Origin: CAIJNA01 sp964516815
GTDB lineage: Bacteria; Campylobacterota; Campylobacteria; Campylobacterales; Arcobacteraceae
Reading direction: 5' to 3'
DNA length: 25,693 bases
Assembly (NCBI GenBank): GCA_964516815.1
Contig: CAZEXK010000019.1
Location: 1 to 25,693 of the forward strand
The translations under genes and the position numbers were made by a program. Shown here piece after piece: positions 14,141 to 22,343 of the stretch (positions within the stretch are counted from its first letter, which is position 1; each line of letters begins with the position of its first letter). The notes under the pieces were generated by a model that was not told the DNA's origin, made no database searches, and worked only from the letters and a program-made list of their open reading frames with translations.

Positions 14141-15520
14141 ATGTCAAATACACAAATATTAAAAAATACAAATGCTTCAATATTAGATGAGTTCAATGCT
14201 TCAATAATGTTTGATAAAGAATTATACTCTCAAGATATAAAAGCTAGTATTGCTCATAGTAAGATGTTAGCTTTGCAAAATATCATAAGTCAAGAAGATC
14301 AAAGTCTAATTGAAAAAGGATTACTTGAAATAAAAAATGAAATTGAAACAGGAAAGTTTCAATGGAAAATTGAAGATGAAGATGTTCATATGGCCATTGA
14401 AAATAGACTAACACAAATAATTGGAGATGCAGGAGGAAGATTACACACAGCACGATCTAGAAATGATCAAGTTGCAACTGATTTTGCTTTATATGTACAA
14501 GAAAAAACATTAAGTATTAATGTAAAAGTAAAAGCTTTTATATCAACTTTAATTGAATTGTCTTCAAAACACACACAAACCTTAATACCAGGTATGACAC
14601 ACTTACAACATGCTCAACCAGTAAATTTAGGGTTCCACTTTTTGGCGTATGCAAATATGTTCAAAAGAGATTATGAAAGATTTGAATCATCACATAAAAG
14701 AAATAACTATTGTCCTTTAGGAAGTGCTGCACTTGCTGGTACTCCTCATAATATTGATAGATTTAAAGCAGCAGAACTTTTGGCTTTTGATGCTCCAACA
14801 AAGTGTTCAATTGACACATCATCAAATAGAGATTTTGCATTAGAAATTTTGTTTAATATTTCTACAAGTATGATGCATATAAGTAGATTAAGTGAAGAAC
14901 TTATTTTATGGTCATCTTATGAGTTTGGTTTTGTAAGAATTAGTGATGAGTATGCGACAACTTCTTCAATTATGCCACAAAAGAAAAATCCAGATATACC
15001 TGAACTTTTAAGAGGAAAAACAGGAAGAACATATGGTAATTTAATGGCATTACTAACTGTTATGAAAGGCTTACCTTTAGCATATAATAAAGACACTCAA
15101 GAAGATAAAGAAGGTGTGTTTGATAGTGTTAAAACTATTGAAATATCTCTTGATATTATAAAAGAAGTGATGGATACTTTAATAATAAATAAACAAGCAA
15201 TGCAAGATGCGTGTAAGATAGGACATTTAAGTGCAACTGATTTAGCTGATTATTTAGTAAAAAAAGAAAATATACCATTTAGAACCGCATATTATATTAC
15301 AAAAGATGTTGTAGCAAAAGCTGATGAATTAAATAAAGATATGAGTGAATTGAGTATAGGCGAACTAAGAGATTCAAGTGAACATTTAGTAAATATAAGC
15401 GAAGAGATTATATCTATTTTAAATTTGAGAAATTCTATGAATGCAAGAACTTCATATGGTGGTACAAGTACTAATAGTACTCAAGAACAAATAGATGATT
15501 TTAAAAAGTGGCTTTCATAA
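14141..15520 (+). CDS. argH: Argininosuccinate lyase
   Basis: A 459-residue fumarase/aspartase-superfamily enzyme. It cleaves argininosuccinate into arginine and fumarate, the last step of arginine synthesis, in the cytoplasm as a tetramer. Motifs in order: H-T-A-R-S-R-N-D-Q-V-A-T-D near residue 100, T-H-L-Q-H-A-Q-P at 153-160, and the flexible signature loop T-S-S-I-M-P-Q-K-K-N-P-D around 274-285, with the catalytic Ser at 275/276. The family more often has G-S-S; here it is T-S-S. Length is normal. It has its own promoter and a spacer of 97 nt before thrS. Confidence 0.97.
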   Translation: MSNTQILKNTNASILDEFNASIMFDKELYSQDIKASIAHSKMLALQNIISQEDQSLIEKGLLEIKNEIETGKFQWKIEDEDVHMAIENRLTQIIGDAGGRLHTARSRNDQVATDFALYVQEKTLSINVKVKAFISTLIELSSKHTQTLIPGMTHLQHAQPVNLGFHFLAYANMFKRDYERFESSHKRNNYCPLGSAALAGTPHNIDRFKAAELLAFDAPTKCSIDTSSNRDFALEILFNISTSMMHISRLSEELILWSSYEFGFVRISDEYATTSSIMPQKKNPDIPELLRGKTGRTYGNLMALLTVMKGLPLAYNKDTQEDKEGVFDSVKTIEISLDIIKEVMDTLIINKQAMQDACKIGHLSATDLADYLVKKENIPFRTAYYITKDVVAKADELNKDMSELSIGELRDSSEHLVNISEEIISILNLRNSMNARTSYGGTSTNSTQEQIDDFKKWLS

Positions 15521-15617
15521 ATATAAATGATGTTAAATATATGATTGAATGCATTTTGTTCAATTTAAAGTTCTTTTATGCTAAAATAATATAATTATAC
15601 AAAATAAAAGGATTTTA

Positions 15618-17426
15618 TTGAACTGCATTGGAATTAAACATGATGGTCAAATATATGACATCCAAACTGCAAATGCCTTAAATATACAAGGTGAAGAAAT
15701 AATAGCATCGAACACAAAAGATGCTTTAGAGATATTGAGACACACAACAGCACATATGATGGCACAAGCTATTAAAGAACTTTATCCCAAAGCACAATTT
15801 TTTGTTGGGCCAGTTGTTAATGAAGGTTTTTATTATGATTTTAAAGTAGAAACTTCTATTAGTGATGCTGATTTAAAAACTATTGAAAAGCAAATGAAAC
15901 AAATAGCTAGTAAAAAATATGAAATTAAAAGATCTGAAATAAGCAAAGAAGAATTTTCTAAAAAGTTTGCTAAGGATCCCTTAAAACAAAAGGTATTAGA
16001 AAAGATTACAGATGAGGTATTGACCGTATATAAGCAAGGTGATTTTGAAGATTTGTGTAGAGGCCCTCACATGGAAAACACAAAAGATGTTAGAAACTTC
16101 AAACTTTTACGAGTTGCTGGTGCTTATCTTGGTGGTGATGAAAACAATGAAATGATTACTAGAATTTATGGTATTTCTTTTTTTGAAAAACAAGAGTTGA
16201 AAGACTATATTACTATGATGGAAGAAGCTGCAAAAAGAGATCATAGAAAATTAGGAAATGATTTAAAATTATTTACTTTTTCAGAAGAAATAGGAGCAGG
16301 TCTTCCTTTATGGCTTCCAAATGGTGCAAGACTTAGAGGAAAATTAGAACATATATTATATAAAGCTCATAGAATAAGAGGTTATGAACCAGTTCGTGCA
16401 CCTGAGATATTGAAAGCTCAAGCGTGGATAACATCTGGTCATTATGCAAATTATAAAGAAAATATGTATTTTACTCAAATTGAGGGTCAAGAGTATGGTA
16501 TAAAACCAATGAACTGTGTTGGGCACATTCAAATTTTTAAAGATGATTTGGTATCTTATAAAGATTTACCTTTAAAGTATTTTGAATACGGAGTTGTACA
16601 TAGACATGAGATGAGTGGAACTATGCATGGTTTATTTAGAGTAAGAGAGTTTACTCAAGATGATGCACATATATTTTGTATGCCTACACAAGTAAAAGAT
16701 GTAATTATTGAAGTTTTAGAATTTGTTGAATCACTTATGAAATTTTTTGATTTTCAATATGAAATGGAAGTGTCAACAAGACCAGAAAAAGCAATTGGTG
16801 ATGACTCATTTTGGGAAAGCACAACTCAAAGTATAAAAGATGCCCTAGATGAAAATAATTATTCTTACGGGATAGATGAAGGGGGAGGTGCCTTCTATGG
16901 TCCTAAAATAGATATCAAAATTCTTGATGCTATTGGTAGAAAGTGGCAATGTGGTACAATACAAGTAGATATGAATCTTCCAGAAAGATTCGATATAGAA
17001 TATACTACAGCTGATGATACAAGACAAAGACCTGTTATGATTCATAGAGCAATATTGGGTTCTTTTGAAAGATTTATTGGTATTTTAACAGAGCATGTAG
17101 CTGGAGAGTTTCCATTTTCTATTGCACCAATACAAGTTTCAATTATACCAATTGCTTCTGTACATAATGAATATGCAAAAAAACTACAAAAAGAGTTGAT
17201 GTTGCTAGAAATTGATTCAAATATATTTGATAAAAATGATTCATTGAATAAAAGAATTAGAAATGCAGAAAAGCAAAGAGTTCCTATGATTGTAGTAATA
17301 GGTGATGATGAAGTTGCTAATGATATGATAGCCTTAAGAGATAGAAGACAAAGACAAAGAAGTGAACTTAGCAGAGCTGAATTTATTGAAATGTTAAAAA
17401 ATAAAAAACAAGAGGATAAAATTTGA
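15618..17426 (+). CDS. thrS: Threonine--tRNA ligase (TTG start, shortened N-terminal TGS region)
   Basis: A 602-residue class II aminoacyl-tRNA synthetase that charges tRNA-Thr. The editing-domain motif H42-x3-H46 (H-T-T-A-H-M-M-A-Q) comes about 30 residues earlier than in E. coli ThrS (H73/H77), so the N-terminal TGS domain is cut down. A stop codon in frame at 15582-15584 and no upstream start show that this is real. Catalytic features are M-N-C300-V-G-H (zinc Cys), F-R-V-R-E-F-T-Q-D-D-A-H, and motif 3 H-R-A-I-L-G-S-F-E-R. The anticodon-binding domain covers about 500-600. The start is TTG, supported by AAAGGA 6-7 nt upstream and a TATAAT at 15590-15595. The gene overlaps infC by 4 nt. Confidence 0.96.
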   Translation: MNCIGIKHDGQIYDIQTANALNIQGEEIIASNTKDALEILRHTTAHMMAQAIKELYPKAQFFVGPVVNEGFYYDFKVETSISDADLKTIEKQMKQIASKKYEIKRSEISKEEFSKKFAKDPLKQKVLEKITDEVLTVYKQGDFEDLCRGPHMENTKDVRNFKLLRVAGAYLGGDENNEMITRIYGISFFEKQELKDYITMMEEAAKRDHRKLGNDLKLFTFSEEIGAGLPLWLPNGARLRGKLEHILYKAHRIRGYEPVRAPEILKAQAWITSGHYANYKENMYFTQIEGQEYGIKPMNCVGHIQIFKDDLVSYKDLPLKYFEYGVVHRHEMSGTMHGLFRVREFTQDDAHIFCMPTQVKDVIIEVLEFVESLMKFFDFQYEMEVSTRPEKAIGDDSFWESTTQSIKDALDENNYSYGIDEGGGAFYGPKIDIKILDAIGRKWQCGTIQVDMNLPERFDIEYTTADDTRQRPVMIHRAILGSFERFIGILTEHVAGEFPFSIAPIQVSIIPIASVHNEYAKKLQKELMLLEIDSNIFDKNDSLNKRIRNAEKQRVPMIVVIGDDEVANDMIALRDRRQRQRSELSRAEFIEMLKNKKQEDKI

Positions 17427-17959
17427 GTTTTAAAGATAATAAAAAAGACAATGTATTAATGAATGAAGACATTCGTTTTAAAGAAGTTAGATGTAATAGC
17501 GAAGAAGGTACACACGGTATCATATCTTCAAATGAAGCTTTAGCACTTGCAGATAAAGAAGGACTTGATTTAGTTTGTATAGCTCCTGATGCAAAACCAC
17601 CAGTTGTAAAAATAATGAATTATGGTAAGTTTAAATATCAACAAGAAAAAAAGAAAAAAGAAGCTAGAAAAAATCAAAAAGTAATAGTTACTAAAGAAAT
17701 TAAACTTTCAGTAAAAATTGCACAAAATGATATTAATTATAAAGTAAAACATGCAAGAGAGTTTATAGAAGCTGGAAATCATGTAAAATTTAGAGTATTT
17801 TTAAGAGGACGAGAGATGTCAAATTGGAAAGCAGGAGCTGAAGTTTTAAATGGTGTGTGGCCAATGATAGAAGATATTGGACAAAAAGAACATGAACCAA
17901 AATTTGAAGGAAGATATGTAAATATGTTAGTTGTTCCTCAGAAGAAAGAAAAACATTAG
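17423..17959 (+). CDS. infC: Translation initiation factor IF-3 (TTG start)
   Basis: A 178-residue IF-3 that binds the 30S subunit and checks initiator tRNA and start codon. The N domain has M-N-E-D-I-R-F (the usual I-N-x-x-I-R), the E-A-L-A-L-A-D segment and C-I-A-P-D-A-K-P-P-V-V-K-I-M-N-Y-G-K-F. A lysine-rich linker follows, then the C domain with I-K-L-S-V-K-I-A-Q-N-D and F-R-G-R-E-type sequence (V-F-L-R-G-R-E). The start is TTG in a TTGA overlap with the thrS stop, preceded by AGAGGA. A non-ATG start for infC recalls the AUU start of E. coli infC, through which IF-3 limits its own synthesis. The usual followers rpmI and rplT are not here. Confidence 0.95.
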   Translation: MSFKDNKKDNVLMNEDIRFKEVRCNSEEGTHGIISSNEALALADKEGLDLVCIAPDAKPPVVKIMNYGKFKYQQEKKKKEARKNQKVIVTKEIKLSVKIAQNDINYKVKHAREFIEAGNHVKFRVFLRGREMSNWKAGAEVLNGVWPMIEDIGQKEHEPKFEGRYVNMLVVPQKKEKH

Positions 17960-17995
17960 TATAGCAAATTTTAATAATATATAAAAAAGAAAAAT

Positions 17996-18370
17996 ATGAA
18001 AATGATAAGCTTAGTTTATTTTATAATAGTATCTATATTCTTTAGTGCTTGTGGTGGAGAAAGTGACTCATCAAAGACTCCTGATATAAAAAGTCACTAT
18101 TCTTTTAATGATATGCATAAGTTTGTAAGCTTGACTAATGGTAGTATTAGTGATGCAGAAAATGACATTCGTTTTTTTAATACTGATTTAACAAGTGAAA
18201 ATATTGATGATTTAACAGATGAAGAATCTTCTAGGTTAAAAGTCTATGATTTGATAAAAGAGCAAAACAAGCATCCATATCTAGATATTAAAAAGTTCAC
18301 TTTAGAAGTTACACAAACTCAAATAATAGCAAAAGTACAGATGAAATCACTAGATTATAGTTTAATAGAC
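17996..18370 (+). CDS. Putative lipoprotein, N-terminal part (interrupted by assembly gap)
   Basis: The first 125 codons encode a lipoprotein signal peptide (M-K-M-I-S-L-V-Y-F-I-I-V) with lipobox F-S-A-C19, followed by G-G-E-S-D-S-S and a soluble acidic region. It would be exported and lipid-anchored. I do not recognise the family. The frame is cut by the N run at 18371. Any reading that continues through the Ns is artificial. The fragment at 18471-18638 is probably its C terminus. It begins 36 nt after infC, with no strong ribosome site (AAAAAGAAAAAT before the ATG). Confidence 0.7.
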
Positions 18371-18470
18371 NNNNNNNNNNNNNNNNNNNNNNNNNNNNNN
18401 NNNNNNNNNNNNNNNNNNNNNNNNNNNNNNNNNNNNNNNNNNNNNNNNNNNNNNNNNNNNNNNNNNNNNN
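18371..18470. other. Assembly gap (100 N)
   Basis: One hundred undetermined bases, probably a placeholder of arbitrary length joining two contigs. It splits the lipoprotein gene. The two flanking reading frames differ in phase by a 100-nt spacing, so the true gap length is not 100 if the gene is intact. Confidence 0.98.
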
Positions 18471-18638
18471 GTATCTTCTGATATTAATAAAAGTATTGAA
18501 AATAATGATACATTAGTATTTACAATTAATAAAAGTGTAGATTCTCGTTTGGATGCTATTACTTTAGATACTAAAGTAAATGTAAGTGTAGGAATAGAAT
18601 TTAAGATTGCATTAAAAGATACAATATCAATTAAATAA
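18471..18638 (+). CDS. Putative lipoprotein, C-terminal part (after assembly gap)
   Basis: The frame starting at the first base after the gap is open for 55 codons and stops with TAA at 18636-18638. It reads V-S-S-D-I-N-K-S-I-E-N-N-D-T-L-V-F and ends V-G-I-E-F-K-I-A-L-K-D-T-I-S-I-K. Codon use resembles that of the upstream fragment (Asn/Asp/Lys/Ile-rich) and there is no start or ribosome site of its own, so it is best read as the tail of the same lipoprotein. It could also belong to a different gene inside the gap. Confidence 0.55.
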   Translation, partial: VSSDINKSIENNDTLVFTINKSVDSRLDAITLDTKVNVSVGIEFKIALKDTISIK

Positions 18639-18705
18639 GTTAAATTATTTTATTGTAGTTAATATAAACATTATTTTTAATAAAATACCTTAAAGTGAAT
18701 TAGGC

Positions 18706-18730
18706 TATAATCTTATAAAATAATTTAAGA
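18706..18730 (+). promoter_or_regulatory. leuC promoter and ribosome site
   Basis: TATAAT at 18706-18711, followed by AAGAGA near 18726-18731, before the leuC ATG at 18737. The rest of the 98-bp spacer from 18639 is AT-rich with no clear terminator. Confidence 0.55.
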
Positions 18731-18736
18731 GAAATC

Positions 18737-20002
18737 ATGAGTCAAACAATAACAGAAAAAATTTTTAGCGAACATATTGGAAAAGAAGTATATGCAGGAG
18801 AAATTGTAAGATCTTCTATTGATATGGTCATTGGAAATGATATTACAACACCTATATCAATTAAAGCATTCAATGAAAGTGGTGCAACAAAACTTGCAAA
18901 CCCTGATGGATTTTCATTGGTACTAGATCACTTTATTCCTGCAAAAGATATAGCATCAGCAAATCAAGCAAGAATATCAAGAGATTTTGCAAATAAACAT
19001 GATTTAAAGTATTTTTTTGATGAAAAAGATATGGGTATTGAACATGCTTTACTACCAGAAAAAGGCTTAATAATTCCAGGAGATGTAATAATTGGTGCAG
19101 ATTCACATACTTGTACACATGGAGCATTAGGTGCTTTTTCTACTGGTATGGGAAGTACAGATTTAGCATTTGCAATGGTTAGTGGTGGAAATTGGTTTAA
19201 AGTACCTGAATCTATAAAAGTAATATTTACAGGAAAACCAAAAAAATATATATCTGGAAAAGATTTAATTTTAGAAATTATTAGAATTCTTGGAGTTGAT
19301 GGTGCTTTATATAAAACTCTTGAATTTACAGGAGATACTATACAACATCTTTCAATGGATGATAGGTTTTCTTTATGTAATATGGCAATAGAAGCAGGAG
19401 CAAAATCTGGTATCGTTGCAGTTGATGATACTACAAGAGAATTTTTAAGTACAAAAAATTTAAGAGATACACCAAAAGAACATTATAGCGATGATGATGC
19501 TATTTATTGTAGAGTATTAGAAATTGATGTGGCTTCTTTAGAACCTGTTATTGCTTATCCTTTTTTACCTGACAATGGAAAACCTGTAAGCACTGCAGTT
19601 TCTGATAATATAAAAGTTGATCAAGTATTTATTGGATCTTGTACAAATGGAAGACTGAGTGATTTAAAAGTTGCATCAGAAATATTATTTAACAAAAAAG
19701 TTGCAAAACATACAAGAATGATTGTAACACCTGGGACACAACAAATATTAAGAGAAGCTAATAAACTAGGATATATAGATATTTTAGTTGATGCTGGTGC
19801 TGTTGTATCAAATCCTACTTGTGGTGCATGTTTGGGTGGTTATATGGGGATTTTAGGTGATGAAGAGGCATGTATTTCTACAACAAATAGAAACTTTATA
19901 GGAAGAATGGGAAGTAGATCTTCTAAAATCTATCTTTCAAATACAGCAGTTGCAGCAGCTTCTGCTATAAGTGGATATATAACAGACCCATATAGCTTAT
20001 AA
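18737..20002 (+). CDS. leuC: 3-isopropylmalate dehydratase large subunit
   Basis: A 421-residue aconitase-superfamily protein of the compact LeuC/HacA type. It interconverts 2- and 3-isopropylmalate in leucine synthesis, together with the small subunit LeuD. The three [4Fe-4S] cysteines are visible: C302 in G-S-C-T-N-G-R and C362/C365 in N-P-T-C-G-A-C. The N-terminal region has D-H-F-I-P-A-K-D and G-A-D-S-H-T-C-T-H-G. leuD is not adjacent in this window; mobA follows after 1 nt. Homoaconitase is a lesser alternative, because large subunits of this type look alike. Confidence 0.93.
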   Translation: MSQTITEKIFSEHIGKEVYAGEIVRSSIDMVIGNDITTPISIKAFNESGATKLANPDGFSLVLDHFIPAKDIASANQARISRDFANKHDLKYFFDEKDMGIEHALLPEKGLIIPGDVIIGADSHTCTHGALGAFSTGMGSTDLAFAMVSGGNWFKVPESIKVIFTGKPKKYISGKDLILEIIRILGVDGALYKTLEFTGDTIQHLSMDDRFSLCNMAIEAGAKSGIVAVDDTTREFLSTKNLRDTPKEHYSDDDAIYCRVLEIDVASLEPVIAYPFLPDNGKPVSTAVSDNIKVDQVFIGSCTNGRLSDLKVASEILFNKKVAKHTRMIVTPGTQQILREANKLGYIDILVDAGAVVSNPTCGACLGGYMGILGDEEACISTTNRNFIGRMGSRSSKIYLSNTAVAAASAISGYITDPYSL

Positions 20003-20003
20003 A

Positions 20004-20564
20004 ATGTTTGATATTCCATGTGTTATTTTAGCAGGTGGAAAATCTTCAAGAATGGGCGAAAACAAAGTTTTTCTTCCATTTAAACACACTATACTTATAG
20101 ATTATCAATATAATAAACTATCAAAAATATTTCACAAAGTTTATATATCTTCTAAAACAAATAAGTTTGAAAAAGATTATAATTTAATCTTAGACGAGGG
20201 TGAAGTATATTCACCTTTGTTAGCATTAAAAAGTATATTTACTACTATTAAAAATGATTCAGTATTTATAATATCTGTTGATACTCCTTTTGTAAGTGCC
20301 AGAACTATGGAAAAATTAATAAAAAAAAATAAAAACTATGATATTACTATTGCTAGAGATAAAAATAATAGTCATAATTTATTGGGTGTATTTAAAAAGA
20401 CATTACTAAAAAATATTGAAGAAAACCTAAGTAAAGATATATATAAAATAAACTTTTTAATTAAACAATCAAAATCTAATATTGTTGAATTTGAAAACGA
20501 AGATGAATTTTTAAATATTAATTTTAAAGAGGATTATGACAAAGCTTTAAAACAAATAACTTAA
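20004..20564 (+). CDS. mobA: Molybdenum cofactor guanylyltransferase MobA
   Basis: A 186-residue nucleotidyltransferase that joins GMP to molybdopterin cofactor to form the bis-MGD cofactor used by DMSO-reductase-family enzymes. The N-terminal GTP-binding signature L-A-G-G-K-S-S-R-M-G (9-18) with a following K, and the V-D-T-P-F metal-binding segment near residue 94-98, are typical. The start is 1 nt after the leuC stop, so translation is probably coupled although the pathways are unrelated. The stop overlaps the convergent lysE-type gene by 4 nt. Confidence 0.9.
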   Translation: MFDIPCVILAGGKSSRMGENKVFLPFKHTILIDYQYNKLSKIFHKVYISSKTNKFEKDYNLILDEGEVYSPLLALKSIFTTIKNDSVFIISVDTPFVSARTMEKLIKKNKNYDITIARDKNNSHNLLGVFKKTLLKNIEENLSKDIYKINFLIKQSKSNIVEFENEDEFLNINFKEDYDKALKQIT

Positions 20565-21190
20565 GATAAAGCTAACCAAACTCCAACACCCATCATCATA
20601 AGTCCTGCCATTTTATTGATAAGTTTTATATTTGATGAATTTTGAAGTATCTTTTTTAAAAAACTTCCACCACTTGCATATATAATAAGACAAATGAATT
20701 CTAGAAATAAAATAAAAAATAAAAGTATATAAAGTTGTGGAGCAAGACTTAAGTTTTTATCAATAAAAGGTGGCAGTAAAGCTATAAAAAAAGCCCAACC
20801 TTTTGGGTTTGCAATTGCAGTTACAAAACCTTGTACTGCTAAACTTTTATTGGATACTAAATAAGAACATTTTTCTAAATTTATAGCCATTTTACCACGA
20901 GATAAAAACATAGTAATTCCTAGATATATTAAATAAGCACCACCTGAATACTTTAAAACTGTAAACATAGCAGGGTACTCAAGCATAATCGTTGCAACCC
21001 CTATAACAGATAAACTAGCAACTACTCCAACGCCCACTAGTTCTCCATACATCATATACATGGTTCTTTTTAATCCAATACTCATTCCCATACTAAGAGA
21101 AAGAGTCATGCACATTCCAGGAGTTAGTGAAACAATAAAAAATGTTGGTATAAATAGTGCTAAGAGTGATAAATTTACGTAGTCAAACAT
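20561..21190 (-). CDS. LysE/RhtB-family amino-acid exporter
   Basis: A 209-residue inner-membrane protein with about six hydrophobic helices. The LysE/RhtB signature is present: an N-terminal S-L-T-P-G segment (here V-S-L-T-P-G-M-C), G-x-x-x-G-L near residues 39-44, and A-N-P-K-G-W-A-F-F in the fourth-helix region. Family members export amino acids such as lysine, threonine or homoserine lactones; the substrate here is unknown. I chose the ATG at 21190 over 21217 because AGGA precedes it by 7 nt and a TATAAT at 21219-21224 predicts transcription starting around 21212, inside the longer frame. Confidence 0.9.
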   Translation of the reverse strand: MFDYVNLSLLALFIPTFFIVSLTPGMCMTLSLSMGMSIGLKRTMYMMYGELVGVGVVASLSVIGVATIMLEYPAMFTVLKYSGGAYLIYLGITMFLSRGKMAINLEKCSYLVSNKSLAVQGFVTAIANPKGWAFFIALLPPFIDKNLSLAPQLYILLFFILFLEFICLIIYASGGSFLKKILQNSSNIKLINKMAGLMMMGVGVWLALS

Positions 21191-21218
21191 TTTATTTTCC
21201 TGATGTTTTTTGTGCAAG

Positions 21219-21224
21219 ATTATA
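21219..21224 (-). promoter_or_regulatory. -10 box of lysE-type gene
   Basis: TATAAT on the minus strand. The transcript would begin near 21212 and reach the ATG at 21190 through about 20 nt containing AGGA. Confidence 0.5.
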
Positions 21225-21260
21225 TCATATATTATATTTGTTATAATGATATATATTTAA

Positions 21261-21287
21261 GAAAAAGGAAGTATTATGGAATACTTC
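21261..21287 (-). terminator. Rho-independent terminator after the DUF77 remnant
   Basis: Perfect 8-bp stem GAAGTATT/AATACTTC with a 4-nt loop at 21268-21287. On the minus strand it is followed by CTTTTTCTT. It overlaps the stop codon of the 41-codon ORF by 2 nt. Confidence 0.75.
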
Positions 21288-21411
21288 AACCTGAGTTTTC
21301 CAAAACTTCATAAGCATCTTTTACATGCTTAAGTATTTGTGATACAGATTTACCTTTACTTTCGCCTTGATCTGTTGGGAACATTGCAAACTCTAATAAT
21401 ACTGATTTCAT
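21286..21411 (-). pseudogene. 41-codon remnant of a thiamine-binding-type (DUF77/MTH1187 family) gene
   Basis: A short frame with ATG at 21411, a good AAAGGA ribosome site overlapping the stop of the upstream gene, and TGA at 21286-21288. It begins M-K-S-V-L-L-E-F-A-M-F-P-T-D-Q-G-E-S, which resembles the start of DUF77/MTH1187 thiamine-binding proteins (about 95-100 residues). After V-S-Q-I-L-K it jumps to a segment D-A-Y-E-V-L-E that resembles the later helix of that family, and then it stops. The middle (usually containing the P-M-G-T motif) and the C terminus are missing. It thus looks like an internally deleted and truncated copy, though a short functional protein cannot be excluded. A terminator hairpin follows at once. 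Confidence 0.5.
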
Positions 21412-21420
21412 ATTTTTCCT

Positions 21421-22278
21421 TTAAAAATTATATTTTCTTTCATAACGCGGTAACATACTTTGATTTCCTAGTATTCCACCTTGATGAATATATATAACAT
21501 TATTAAGGTTTATACTATTTTTATTATACAATAATGTTTGAAACCCTATTGGATCATATAAGAGATCAAATTCAATATTTGTTTGTTTTTTGAGTTCTAA
21601 ATACATTTCATAGTTAGATTTGTAAAGTTTTCCAAAATGGAACTTCTTTTCTTTTTTTAATATTGTGGGATGATAGTTTTCATTTGACTCTAATTGCAAA
21701 AATTGTTTTTTTAGATATTTATCATCTCCAACACACGAACATGTTAAGACTTCAACATCACAGTATTTTTGTAAAAAAAGTGAAGTAGTACCCGTACCAC
21801 TTGGAAGAAATATTTTTGAATCAACTAAATTATTTATTTTGATATATTCATTTATTTCATTTGCTAAGAGTTTTATTCCAAAAGATGCTTCACTTATAGC
21901 ACCACCTTCTTTTACAATCAAGATTCCTTCCTCTTTTAATGTGTTGATATCTATATCCTCATATATTATTTGCATATTATTTTCTAAGGAATATTTATAA
22001 TTGCCATTTGGATTATCTTCTAAGTACTTTGGAATATGTGTAGTGTAATAAATAAATTTCCATTTTTTTATTTTACATAATACTGATAAACTATACATAG
22101 AATTTGACTGATTTGAGCCATGTGATATAAGAGTATTTATTTTTGAAAAGTCATTTTTTAAAAAGTAATATAATTTTCTAGCCTTATTACCAGAAAAATC
22201 TTTATCTAATAAGTCATCTCTTTTGATTAGAAAGTTAAAATTGTTAAACGATATTTTTTGTATGGGAGAATTTATCAT
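21421..22278 (-). CDS. PLP-dependent 1-aminocyclopropane-1-carboxylate deaminase/D-cysteine desulfhydrase family protein
   Basis: A 285-residue fold-type II PLP enzyme. I-K-R-D-D-L near the N terminus and F-S-G-N-K32-A-R-K-L give the PLP lysine K32. S-H-G-S-N-Q-S-N is the substrate/carboxylate-binding loop. L-P-S-G-T-G-T-T is the phosphate-binding loop. The protein is shorter than canonical ACC deaminase (about 330-340), and D-cysteine desulfhydrase or another amino-acid lyase activity is equally possible. It lies 13 bp after the rplS terminator with no Shine-Dalgarno; a TATTAT-like box is about 7 nt from the ATG, so it may be leaderless or expressed by read-through. The DUF77 remnant follows after 9 nt. 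Confidence 0.85.
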   Translation of the reverse strand: MINSPIQKISFNNFNFLIKRDDLLDKDFSGNKARKLYYFLKNDFSKINTLISHGSNQSNSMYSLSVLCKIKKWKFIYYTTHIPKYLEDNPNGNYKYSLENNMQIIYEDIDINTLKEEGILIVKEGGAISEASFGIKLLANEINEYIKINNLVDSKIFLPSGTGTTSLFLQKYCDVEVLTCSCVGDDKYLKKQFLQLESNENYHPTILKKEKKFHFGKLYKSNYEMYLELKKQTNIEFDLLYDPIGFQTLLYNKNSINLNNVIYIHQGGILGNQSMLPRYERKYNF

Positions 22279-22291
22279 ATGTGTAATAATA

Positions 22292-22325
22292 AAAAAAGGT
22301 AAGTATAAAAATACTTACCTTTTTT
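22292..22325. terminator. Strong bidirectional terminator after rplS
   Basis: A long stem, AAAAAAGGTAAGTAT paired with ATACTTACCTTTTTT, closes an AAAA loop. The arms carry an A run on one side and a T run on the other, so it can work in either direction. It follows the rplS stop by 18 nt. Confidence 0.85.
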
Positions 22326-22343
22326 GCTAATTTTAAAAACTTA

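Noticed and set aside
18647..18690. Imperfect inverted repeat (TATTTTATT ... AATAAAATA) after the lipoprotein fragment
   Set aside because: The loop is long and both arms are pure A/T; not convincing as a terminator.
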